A stretch of 64,000 nt of DNA, taken from contig JAHDLB010000021.1 of NCBI GenBank assembly GCA_018432315.1, forward strand, positions 99,408 through 163,407, given 5' to 3'. Positions within the stretch are counted from its first letter, which is position 1; the number at the start of each line of letters is the position of its first letter. Positions 34,982 to 42,245 of this stretch are shown one piece after another. The DNA comes from Anaerolineae bacterium. Its GTDB lineage: Bacteria > Chloroflexota > Anaerolineae > Aggregatilineales > Aggregatilineaceae. Under the pieces are notes generated by a model, which saw only the letters and a program-made list of their open reading frames with translations, was not told the DNA's origin and searched no databases. Both the position numbers and the translations under genes were made by a program.

Positions 34982-35839
34982 CTACGCCTTGCCCATGTAA
35001 ACCGGCAGGTACGACAGGGCATCTGGCACGGCGTCCATTGCCTCTTTGTCGCCGGGCATCAGCGGCATGCGCGGCGCGCGCTCGCGCAGGCGGTGGACGT
35101 GATACGCCTCGCGCACGGCGTCCCAGCCCGGCGCCCGCCACGTCGCGGGCAGCGCCAGCACCCCGGCCACAGCGCGCACCCGCTGGCCGGGCAGGCTGTT
35201 CCAGATGTCCCTGCCGCCGCCCATCACCAGCGCCCGCGCCTGTTCCTGCTCGTCGCTGGCATCCGCGCCGCCCTCGCGCGCCAGCTTGCCGAACAGGCTG
35301 CCGGAGAGCCGCTCGAACAGGTTGCCCACCCGGCGCGAATCGACGCCCTTCTCCTCGGCCAACTGCCGGATGTCGGGCGGCAGGTCGTCCGCGCCGATCA
35401 CGGCCACCGGCGGCTGATCGCTCGCCAGCGGCTCGACCGGCAGCTCGCCATGCCACGCGCGGCGCAGGCGGTCGAACGGCTCGCCGGGGCGCAGATAGCG
35501 CTCGAACACGACCGGGTCGGTGTGGCGCGTTTCGCCATCGACCAGCGCAAAGCCGCCGTCTTGCTCGCCCAGCCAGCCGTGAATCACCGGCAGGCCCAAC
35601 CGCCGGCTGAGTTCCGGCAGCGCCGTTTCGAGCGGCTCCCCGATCACGCGGACCCACCCCTCGCAGGGCGGCGCCACGAACAACCGCACCAGGTCGGACC
35701 AGCCGGGCGGCGTGCCGGTCCCGCCGGGGAACGGGTCGTAGGGCGCGTAGCCGCGCGCCTCCAGAATCTCGCGCAGCGCCCCGGCGACAGCCGGGCTGTC
35801 ATGCGCCGGTAGAAACAGGCTCGACCAGGTCTGGCTCAT
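34982..35839 (-). CDS. Protein of unknown function
   Basis: The 285-residue soluble protein has no recognised motif. The first 150 residues look like an alpha/beta domain with repeated WVRVIGEP, GLPVIHGWLGEQ and GGFALVDGE strands; the second half is helical. GAAGGAGA eight bases before the ATG at 35839 fixes the start. That start lies 41 bases inside the upstream acetyltransferase gene, so expression is likely coupled. Confidence 0.7.
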   Translation of the reverse strand: MSQTWSSLFLPAHDSPAVAGALREILEARGYAPYDPFPGGTGTPPGWSDLVRLFVAPPCEGWVRVIGEPLETALPELSRRLGLPVIHGWLGEQDGGFALVDGETRHTDPVVFERYLRPGEPFDRLRRAWHGELPVEPLASDQPPVAVIGADDLPPDIRQLAEEKGVDSRRVGNLFERLSGSLFGKLAREGGADASDEQEQARALVMGGGRDIWNSLPGQRVRAVAGVLALPATWRAPGWDAVREAYHVHRLRERAPRMPLMPGDKEAMDAVPDALSYLPVYMGKA

Positions 35840-36707
35840 CACGTTCTCCTTCGGGCCGCGGCTCCAGGCCCGCAAAATCGTCAGGAGGGCAGTAACTCAG
35901 GATGCGCGTCAGCGGCACGAACCCCAGGCGGTGATACAGGCGCGCCCGCTCTGCCGTTGGCGCGACCGCGAACACGATATCGCAGCCCCCCTCGAACGCG
36001 GCCTGCACGGCTGCCGTCACCAGCGCCGTCTCCAGCCCCATCCCGTGCCACAGCGGGGCCGTCGTCAAGCTCTCAAGCTCGGCGGTCGGCGGGCGCAGCG
36101 CCACGCGGGCCGCGCCCAGCGGCGTATCGGTGTAACTCGCCAGGATATAGGCCGCCTGCCCGTCGCGCGCGGCGGCGATCAGCGGCTCGATCTCTTCCAG
36201 GTCCTCGACCGGCGCCTCACGCGGATCGTACCCGGCCCGCGCCACGCACAGCCACGTCGAGAGGTCCGCCGGGGTGCGCGCCACCTCTGCCGCCGCCGGG
36301 GGCTCGATCGCTGCCGGGATGCGCCCGCGCGGCGTCTCGCCCGGCGGGTCCGGCCCCAGCACGGGGCGGTAGATCATCAGGGCGCGCTCGTCGTCCAGCG
36401 CCAGCCCCATCGCCTCGACCTGCTGCCGGAAGCCCGGCGGGGCCAGCGCATCCTCGAATACCAGCCGCGGGGCGCGGCCCAGCCGTTCGAGCGCGCGGAA
36501 CGCGACCGCCAGGTCGCGCCGCTGGACCCACGCGATTCCATCGTGCGGGCGCGCGCAGTTCAGATGGCGATCCGGGTGGTCGGGGTGGAACCACACGTCG
36601 ACCGTGCCGACCTGCTCGACGATGACGGGCGCGTAGCGCGCCGAGGCAGCGACATGATCCTGGATCTGCCGGTAGATGGGCTGGTCGTCGTGGTCGAGTG
36701 ACGTCAT
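35799..36707 (-). CDS. GNAT-family protein with an extra N-terminal domain
   Basis: The 302-residue protein contains a C-terminal GNAT domain (about residues 155-290). Its core strands are GAARVALRPP and ESLTTAPLWHGMGLETALV, and its ending is LYHRLGFVPLTRI. The pyrophosphate loop WHGMGLE keeps only part of the Q/RxxGxG/A motif. The N-terminal half (about 30-140) resembles a second, weaker GNAT-like domain. The start is ATG at 36707. Whether it is an active acetyltransferase is uncertain. Confidence 0.72.
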   Translation of the reverse strand: MTSLDHDDQPIYRQIQDHVAASARYAPVIVEQVGTVDVWFHPDHPDRHLNCARPHDGIAWVQRRDLAVAFRALERLGRAPRLVFEDALAPPGFRQQVEAMGLALDDERALMIYRPVLGPDPPGETPRGRIPAAIEPPAAAEVARTPADLSTWLCVARAGYDPREAPVEDLEEIEPLIAAARDGQAAYILASYTDTPLGAARVALRPPTAELESLTTAPLWHGMGLETALVTAAVQAAFEGGCDIVFAVAPTAERARLYHRLGFVPLTRILSYCPPDDFAGLEPRPEGERDEPDLVEPVSTGA

Positions 36708-36814
36708 GGGTCCGGGCGTTTTCTCCGGGTGAATCGGGTCACTCACCAGTGTACAGGTTTTTCGGCAGAACGCCATTGGTGCCACAGCGATCCCCGCGCT
36801 GCGCGGGCCGGCCA

Positions 36815-36843
36815 CTGCCGGGATCAGCCGGGTGTGCTACAAT
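36815..36843 (+). promoter_or_regulatory. Promoter of the SpoIIAA-like gene
   Basis: CTGCCG (36815-36820), 17 bases, and TACAAT (36838-36843) lie 32 bases before the start codon, with AAGGAG in between. Confidence 0.55.
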
Positions 36844-36875
36844 AGCCTCGCCAGTTTTATGCTCAAGGAGTCAAC

Positions 36876-37256
36876 ATGAAAATCACCGTCGCCTGGGACA
36901 ACCCCGAACGGACCATCATCCGCTACGATTTTGCGGACGGGTGGACCTGGGAAGACTTGTTCGCCGCCGTCGCCGAAGACGACAGCCTGATGGACACCGT
37001 CGACCATACCGTGCACCTGATCTTCAACGTGCAGGATACGTCGGCCCCGCCCAACCCGCTGTCCAAGATGCGCGGGCTGTCGGGGCAGATCAGCCCCCAA
37101 CTGGGCCTGTTGGTGGTCGTCGGATCGGATGCGTGGTTCCACCGCGTCACCGAGATCTTTTACTCCGTCTACGGGAAAAATCTCGAAGGGATGGCCGGTG
37201 TGCGCCGCGCCGACACCCTCGCCCAAGCGCGGCAGCTCATCGCGGCGCACGGTTAG
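36876..37256 (+). CDS. Small SpoIIAA/STAS-like protein
   Basis: This 126-residue soluble protein has strand-helix alternation typical of SpoIIAA-like proteins, for example RTIIRYDFADGWTWEDLFAA and HLIFNVQD. A conserved GLSGQISPQLGLLVVVG stretch is followed by VTEIFYSVYGK. The function is unknown; related folds bind lipids or regulate partners. It has its own promoter, AAGGAG before the ATG and a strong terminator, so it is a monocistronic unit. Confidence 0.72.
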   Translation: MKITVAWDNPERTIIRYDFADGWTWEDLFAAVAEDDSLMDTVDHTVHLIFNVQDTSAPPNPLSKMRGLSGQISPQLGLLVVVGSDAWFHRVTEIFYSVYGKNLEGMAGVRRADTLAQARQLIAAHG

Positions 37257-37286
37257 CGCGCCGGGCGCACCGCTCGCACCTCTCGC

Positions 37287-37312
37287 AGCCGGGCACGAGT
37301 CCGGCTTTTTTT
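37287..37312 (+). terminator. Terminator after the SpoIIAA-like gene
   Basis: AGCCGG (37287-37292) and CCGGCT (37301-37306) form a six-base-pair stem with an eight-base loop, followed by seven T residues. Confidence 0.75.
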
Positions 37313-37313
37313 C

Positions 37314-37342
37314 TTGCCAGGAGTGCGGGTTTTCACTAGAGT
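37314..37342 (+). promoter_or_regulatory. Promoter of the hydroxyacyl-CoA dehydrogenase cluster
   Basis: TTGCCA (37314-37319), 17 bases, and TAGAGT (37337-37342) start directly after the preceding terminator and 33 bases before the start codon. Confidence 0.55.
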
Positions 37343-37374
37343 TGTAGCAGGGAAGACGCACGACGGGAGCCAAC

Positions 37375-38217
37375 ATGCAGGTTGCAATCGTGGGCGCGGG
37401 AACGATGGGGGCCGACATCGCCCAGGCGGTCGCGCTGGGCGGCGACGCGATCATCCTGCACGACATCCACGAGCACACGCTGCGGCAGGCCCTGGGGCGG
37501 ATCAGCCGGGGCATCGATCGCGGCGTGTCGCTGGGCAAGATCGACCCGGTCATCGCGCGGCGGGCCAAGCGCGTCTTCACGCTGTGCACCGACCTGGCGC
37601 GCTGCGCCGCCGCCGACCTGGTGATCGAGGCCGTGCCCGACGACCTGGACGTGAAGCAGACCGTGCTGCGCGCGCTGGACGACATCGTCCGGCCCGACGC
37701 GATCCTGGCGACCAGCACCAACGTCCTCTCGCTGACCGTGCTGGCCGCGGCCACCCGCCTGCCGGAGCGCGTCGTCGGCCTGCACTTCTTCAAACCGGCG
37801 GCGATCATGCGCCTGGTGGAAGTGGTGCGCGGCGATCTGACGCGCCAGGACGCGATCGATGGCGCGGTGGCGCTGGCGCAGCGGATGCACAAGACGCCGA
37901 TCGTGGTCAGGGACGCGCCCGGCCTGATCGTCAACCGCATCGCGCAGGCGTACTTCGGCGAGGCGCTCGGCCTGCTCGACGAGGGCGGCCTCGACGCGCC
38001 GGCGGTCGATCGCCTGATGGAGGCGGCGGGCTTCCCGATGGGGCCGTTCCGCCTGCTGGATTTCGTGGGCATCGACTCGGCCTTCGACGCAGCGCAGACC
38101 CTGTTCGAGGCGACGTATCACACCGCGCCCTACCGGCCCCATCCCCGGCTGCGGCGTATGATCGACGCGGGCCTGACGGGCCGCAAGAACGGGCGCGGCT
38201 TTTATTCGGATGGCTGA
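37375..38217 (+). CDS. 3-hydroxyacyl-CoA (3-hydroxybutyryl-CoA) dehydrogenase
   Basis: The 280-residue enzyme has the NAD-binding motif IVGAGTMGADIA (near residues 5-16), the catalytic His in GLHFFKPAAIM and the RDAPGLIVNRI hinge before the C-terminal domain. GPFRLLDFVG is the conserved C-terminal motif. Length and single-domain architecture match 3-hydroxybutyryl-CoA dehydrogenases. It leads a run with a degenerate paralogue and a DUF692-like protein. The Shine-Dalgarno is GGGAG. Confidence 0.9.
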   Translation: MQVAIVGAGTMGADIAQAVALGGDAIILHDIHEHTLRQALGRISRGIDRGVSLGKIDPVIARRAKRVFTLCTDLARCAAADLVIEAVPDDLDVKQTVLRALDDIVRPDAILATSTNVLSLTVLAAATRLPERVVGLHFFKPAAIMRLVEVVRGDLTRQDAIDGAVALAQRMHKTPIVVRDAPGLIVNRIAQAYFGEALGLLDEGGLDAPAVDRLMEAAGFPMGPFRLLDFVGIDSAFDAAQTLFEATYHTAPYRPHPRLRRMIDAGLTGRKNGRGFYSDG

Positions 38218-38244
38218 TCCGGGCCGGACAGCGCGGAGTAGCGA

Positions 38245-39009
38245 ATGCGGGTGCTAATCGTGGGGGAGATCCCCTTTGTGGACACGCTGGCGGGGATTTG
38301 CCGCGCCAAAAACCACAAAGTGGACCTATTCCTGTCGGACGATCTCGAAGACCAGGCCGTGCTCGATGACATGGTGCGCGCGGCCACGCGCTGCCAGATC
38401 GCCATCGAGAGCCTCAACGAGTCGCAGTCCGGCAAGCTGTGGCTGGTCGAGGGCATCGAGGCCAACATGCCCGCCGGCGCGCCGCTGCTGACCAGCGCCC
38501 TGGCCGCCAGCGCCACCGAGGTCGCCGGCTGGACCGAGCACGCCGGGCGCGTGGTGGGCTATGGCCTGCTGCCGCCGTTCTCCCCGACCGGGCTGGTGGA
38601 GTTCGCCCCCGCCCTGCAATCCGATTTCGAGGCCGTGAGCACGGCGCGCCGCTTCTGGGAAGAGCTGGGCTTCGGCGTGGTGCGCGTGCCGGACGCGCCG
38701 GGCCTGGTCCGCCCGCGCATCGTCTGCGGGATCATCAACGAGGCCGTGCGCACGCTGGCCGCCAGCGAGATCAGCATCGAGGACCTGGACGCGGCGATGC
38801 AGTTCGGCATGAACTTCCCGCGCGGGCCGCTCACCTGGGCGGACGAGATCGGCCTGGACGTGGTCGTCGGCACGCTGGAAGCCTTGCAGCGCTACCTGGG
38901 CGAGGCCCGCTACCACCCCGCGCCGCTGCTGCGCCAGAAGGTCTACGCCGGACATCTCGGCAAGAAGACCGGGCGCGGTTTTTATACCTACGAACCACTC
39001 GCCCCATAG
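38245..39009 (+). CDS. Degenerate 3-hydroxyacyl-CoA dehydrogenase paralogue
   Basis: The 254-residue protein aligns with the C-terminal part of the preceding enzyme, with PDAPGLVRPRIVC, FGMNFPRGPLTWADEIGLD and GKKTGRGFYTY. Its N-terminal domain is shortened and lacks the GxGxxG loop (VGEIPFVDT instead). The catalytic His position reads GYGLLPP instead of GLHFF. NAD-dependent catalysis is therefore doubtful; it may bind acyl-CoA or pair with the intact enzyme. It starts 27 bases after that gene. Confidence 0.8.
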   Translation: MRVLIVGEIPFVDTLAGICRAKNHKVDLFLSDDLEDQAVLDDMVRAATRCQIAIESLNESQSGKLWLVEGIEANMPAGAPLLTSALAASATEVAGWTEHAGRVVGYGLLPPFSPTGLVEFAPALQSDFEAVSTARRFWEELGFGVVRVPDAPGLVRPRIVCGIINEAVRTLAASEISIEDLDAAMQFGMNFPRGPLTWADEIGLDVVVGTLEALQRYLGEARYHPAPLLRQKVYAGHLGKKTGRGFYTYEPLAP

Positions 39010-39021
39010 GACACGCTGCCC

Positions 39022-39834
39022 ATGCAATTCGCGCTCAATTACTCGCCCCAGGCCGCCGGCCTGCTCGACGCCGGCGCGCTGGACATCGATCGCTTCAAAT
39101 GCCCGGACTGGCCGGACCTGATCGCCGCCGCCCGCGCCTACCGGCCCGTCTACGTCCATTTCGAGCTGCGCACCGACCGCCGCCACCTGACCGCCGAAGC
39201 GCTGGACGCCGTCGCGTGCTGGCGCGAAGAGACCGGCACGCCATACGTCAACGCGCACATCATCCCCGCCCGGGACGCGTTCCCCGGCATGCCGTTCGAC
39301 ACGACCGACCCAGACGACGAGCGCGCCGTGCTCGACTGCCTGCTCGACGGGGCGGCGGCGCTGGTCGAGCGCTTCGGCGCGGAGCACGTGATCGTCGAAA
39401 ACGTGCCGTACTACGCGCGTCCGGGCGACACACCCCGCCCGGCAGTGCTGCCGGGCGCGATCCGCCGCGTGGTGCAGGAGACCGGCTGCGGCTTCCTGCT
39501 GGACATCTCGCACGCGCGGCTGGCCGCCCGCCGCCTGGGCATGGAAGAGCGCGCCTACCTGGCGCAGATGCCCGGCGAGCGGCTGCGCGAGATTCACGTC
39601 ACCGGCATCGGGCGCGACCGGGACGGCCAGGTGTGCGATCACCTGGCGCTGGCGGGCGACGACTGGCGGTGGGTGGAGCGCGTGCTCGATCGCGTCCGCG
39701 CGGGGAAATGGCCCGTGCCGTGGGCGCTGGCGTTCGAGTACGGCGGGATCGGCCCGCTGTTCGAGTGGCGCAGCGAGCGCGACGTGATCGCGGCGCAGGC
39801 CCCCCGGCTGGCCGAACTCGCTCACGCGGTGTAG
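39022..39834 (+). CDS. DUF692/xylose-isomerase-like TIM-barrel protein
   Basis: The 270-residue protein has evenly spaced strand-ending motifs of metal-binding TIM barrels: YVHFELR, YVNAHIIP, VIVENVPYY, FLLDISHARLAA, REIHVTG, VCDHLAL and FEYGGIG. The Glu, Asp-His, His and Asp-His positions resemble those of the DUF692 family, whose characterised members (MbnB, TglH) are multinuclear iron oxidases acting on peptides. No peptide precursor or MbnC-like partner was found nearby. It follows the dehydrogenase pair by 12 bases. Confidence 0.62.
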   Translation: MQFALNYSPQAAGLLDAGALDIDRFKCPDWPDLIAAARAYRPVYVHFELRTDRRHLTAEALDAVACWREETGTPYVNAHIIPARDAFPGMPFDTTDPDDERAVLDCLLDGAAALVERFGAEHVIVENVPYYARPGDTPRPAVLPGAIRRVVQETGCGFLLDISHARLAARRLGMEERAYLAQMPGERLREIHVTGIGRDRDGQVCDHLALAGDDWRWVERVLDRVRAGKWPVPWALAFEYGGIGPLFEWRSERDVIAAQAPRLAELAHAV

Positions 39835-39895
39835 GGCGTTTGGGGTACAATCAGGTTGACGCATGATCGACCTTACGCGCAACGGATGATGTCTT

Positions 39896-42172
39896 ATGAC
39901 AGCCGAATTTGAGGTTTTGACGGGCCATCTGCTGGTCGTCGGCGGGCGCGCGGTGCGACTGCCGCCGCCGGGCGCGCTGATCGAGAGCGCCCCGCGCCGG
40001 GCGCCCCGCGTCCGCGAGGGCGACACGTTCTTCATCCTGGTCACGCCCACCGGCGAGGAGCACGCTTCGGCCCCCTTTTACGAGGAGCTGGCGCGCATCG
40101 CGGCCAACGCCTATTTCATGAGCGGCGGCGGCGTGACCGGCGGCCTGCGCGAGGCCCTGGCCGCCATCCACCAGCACCTGATCGCGATCGCGCGTGACAC
40201 GGGCCAGCACCTGCTGGTGAGCGCCGCGGCGCTCGTCCTGCGCGGCGAGGAGCTGTACGTGGCCCGCTGTGGCCGTACGTTCGCCGTGCTGGTCCAGGGC
40301 GGGGCGCTGACCGGCTTCCCCGCCGAGCGCGACGATCCGCTGAGCCTGAGCCTGCCGCCGCTGGGCGCCGACGGCGAGCCGGACGTGCAGTTTGCGCGGC
40401 ACCGCGTGGGGCCGGGCGACAGCGTGCTGTTTGCCAACGATGGCCTGCTCGGCGCGGATGATGCCGCGCTGGCCGCCGCGCTGGACTCCGGGCCGGTGGC
40501 GGAGATGATCGAGCGGCTCAAGCCGCTGGCGGACCGCGAGACGTCGGCCATGGTGATCCGGTTTGCGCCTCCGGGTGGGATCGAAGCGCCCGCGCCCGCG
40601 CCGGAGCGCGAATTCGCGCCGCCGCCGGACCTCGCCGCCCCGCCGGAGCCGAAACCGCTCGCCAGCGATGGCGCGATGGACCCGCCCCCTGCCGCCGAAG
40701 CCGAGCCAAAGGCCGCGCCGGTGAGCGCTGTCATCGGCCAGGTGCGGCGCCGCGCCAGCCAGGTAGGGAGCGCGGCCAGCCAGGTCGCCCAGACGACGCA
40801 GGCGCGCGGCCCTTCGGCTTTCCAGACCGCCCGCTACCGGCTGCGCAAGGGGCTGCGCGACGTGGTGCGCGGCATGCTGGGCGCGCTGTTGTTCGTCACC
40901 AATGGGCTGTCGTCGCTGCTCGATCGCATCCTGCCCGCGCCGGATGCCGAGGGGCGGCAGGGCATCCCGACCAACGTGGCGGTCGGCCTCGCGATCCTGA
41001 TCCCGGTGGTGATCGTGATCGTGGTGGTGGGCGTGGCGCTGTCGCGCCAGGGCCAGACCGACTTCGAGGTTTACCTGGAGCGCGCCCAAACCGCCTACGA
41101 CAACGCGCTGGCGCTCTCCGGCGAGGGCTGCGAGAATGCCACGCTGCGCCCGAGCTGGATCGAGGTGCTGGAACTGGCCGAGCAGGCGCGCCGGTTTCGC
41201 CCGAATGACGATACCGCCCTGCGCATCGAGGCCGACGCGCGCAACTACCTGGACTGTTACGATCGCGTCCAGCGGCGCGACCTGACCGTGCTGCACGAGT
41301 TCGGCAGCGGGGCGAACCTGGTCGGGCCGATCATCTCCGACAGCGGAGTCGATCTCTACACGCTGAACCGGACGACCGGGGCCGTATATCACGACACGCT
41401 CAACGAGCGCGGCGACAGCATCACCACGCGCGACAACGTCCCGATCATCCGGCGCGGGCAGGCCGTGGGCGCGTACACGGTCGGCGACCTGTTCGACATC
41501 GAGTGGCTGCGCAGCGGGGGCACCGTGCACGACAACGTGCTGATCGCGCTGGGCAGCGACGGCGTGCTGGTGTCCTACTCGCCCACCTTTTTCGCCAGCG
41601 CCCAACAGCTCGTGACCGAGGGCATTTGGGTCAGGCCGGTCGCTATCGCGGTCTTCCGGTCCAACCTGTACGTGCTGGACGCGGGCGCCAGCCAGGTGTG
41701 GCGCTACGTGCCGCCGGCGGGCGAGCGCCGCTACAGCAACGCGCCCGAAGAGTATTTCATCGGCGACAGCCGCCCCGACCTGAGCACCGCGGTCGACCTG
41801 GGCATCAGCGACGACGGCGCGATCTACATCCTGTTCGCCAACGGCAGCGTGTCCAAGTACCGGCGCGACGCCCAGGGGTTTGCCGAGGCGCAGCCGTTCG
41901 TCTACCAGGACAACCCGGCAGGCTCGTTGAGCAGCGGCGAGGCCCTGTTCGTGGACAACGATCCCGCGTCGCGCAACCTGTACATCCTGGACACGCTCAA
42001 CGAAACGATCTACGAAACGTCCTGGGCCGGGACGTTCCGCGCCGCCTACCGCCCGCGCAACATGCCGGACGCGTTCGAAGGGCTGACGGGCATGTACGCC
42101 GGGACGGTGCTCAGCAACAACATGTACGTGCTGGCCGGTAACACGCTGTATCACTTCCCACGCACGCCCTAG
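39896..42172 (+). CDS. PP2C-like domain, membrane helix and extracellular propeller protein
   Basis: The 758-residue protein has three parts. Residues 1-225 resemble a PP2C phosphatase, with FFILVTPTGEEH, LLVSAAALVLRGEELYVARCG and GDSVLFANDGLLGADD in order. A Pro/Glu/Ala-rich linker leads to a transmembrane helix (about 362-383). The extracellular part (about 390-758) has repeated strands such as SDGVLVSYSP, NLYVLDAGASQVWRYVP and GAIYILFANGSVSKY, typical of a beta-propeller. The motif I DG acidic pair of PP2C is absent, so phosphatase activity is doubtful. A TACAAT at 39846-39851 may be its -10. Confidence 0.72.
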   Translation: MTAEFEVLTGHLLVVGGRAVRLPPPGALIESAPRRAPRVREGDTFFILVTPTGEEHASAPFYEELARIAANAYFMSGGGVTGGLREALAAIHQHLIAIARDTGQHLLVSAAALVLRGEELYVARCGRTFAVLVQGGALTGFPAERDDPLSLSLPPLGADGEPDVQFARHRVGPGDSVLFANDGLLGADDAALAAALDSGPVAEMIERLKPLADRETSAMVIRFAPPGGIEAPAPAPEREFAPPPDLAAPPEPKPLASDGAMDPPPAAEAEPKAAPVSAVIGQVRRRASQVGSAASQVAQTTQARGPSAFQTARYRLRKGLRDVVRGMLGALLFVTNGLSSLLDRILPAPDAEGRQGIPTNVAVGLAILIPVVIVIVVVGVALSRQGQTDFEVYLERAQTAYDNALALSGEGCENATLRPSWIEVLELAEQARRFRPNDDTALRIEADARNYLDCYDRVQRRDLTVLHEFGSGANLVGPIISDSGVDLYTLNRTTGAVYHDTLNERGDSITTRDNVPIIRRGQAVGAYTVGDLFDIEWLRSGGTVHDNVLIALGSDGVLVSYSPTFFASAQQLVTEGIWVRPVAIAVFRSNLYVLDAGASQVWRYVPPAGERRYSNAPEEYFIGDSRPDLSTAVDLGISDDGAIYILFANGSVSKYRRDAQGFAEAQPFVYQDNPAGSLSSGEALFVDNDPASRNLYILDTLNETIYETSWAGTFRAAYRPRNMPDAFEGLTGMYAGTVLSNNMYVLAGNTLYHFPRTP

Positions 42173-42180
42173 CGCCGTTT

Positions 42181-42211
42181 TTGCATGGCGGGCCGGGCGG
42201 TCGCGTATAAA
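42181..42211 (+). promoter_or_regulatory. Possible promoter of the tandem esterase gene
   Basis: TTGCAT (42181-42186), a 19-base spacer and TATAAA (42206-42211) lie 34 bases before the start codon. The spacer is longer than ideal. Confidence 0.4.
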
Positions 42212-42245
42212 ATGATACATCCGGCCACAAAAAAACAGGTGCTCT

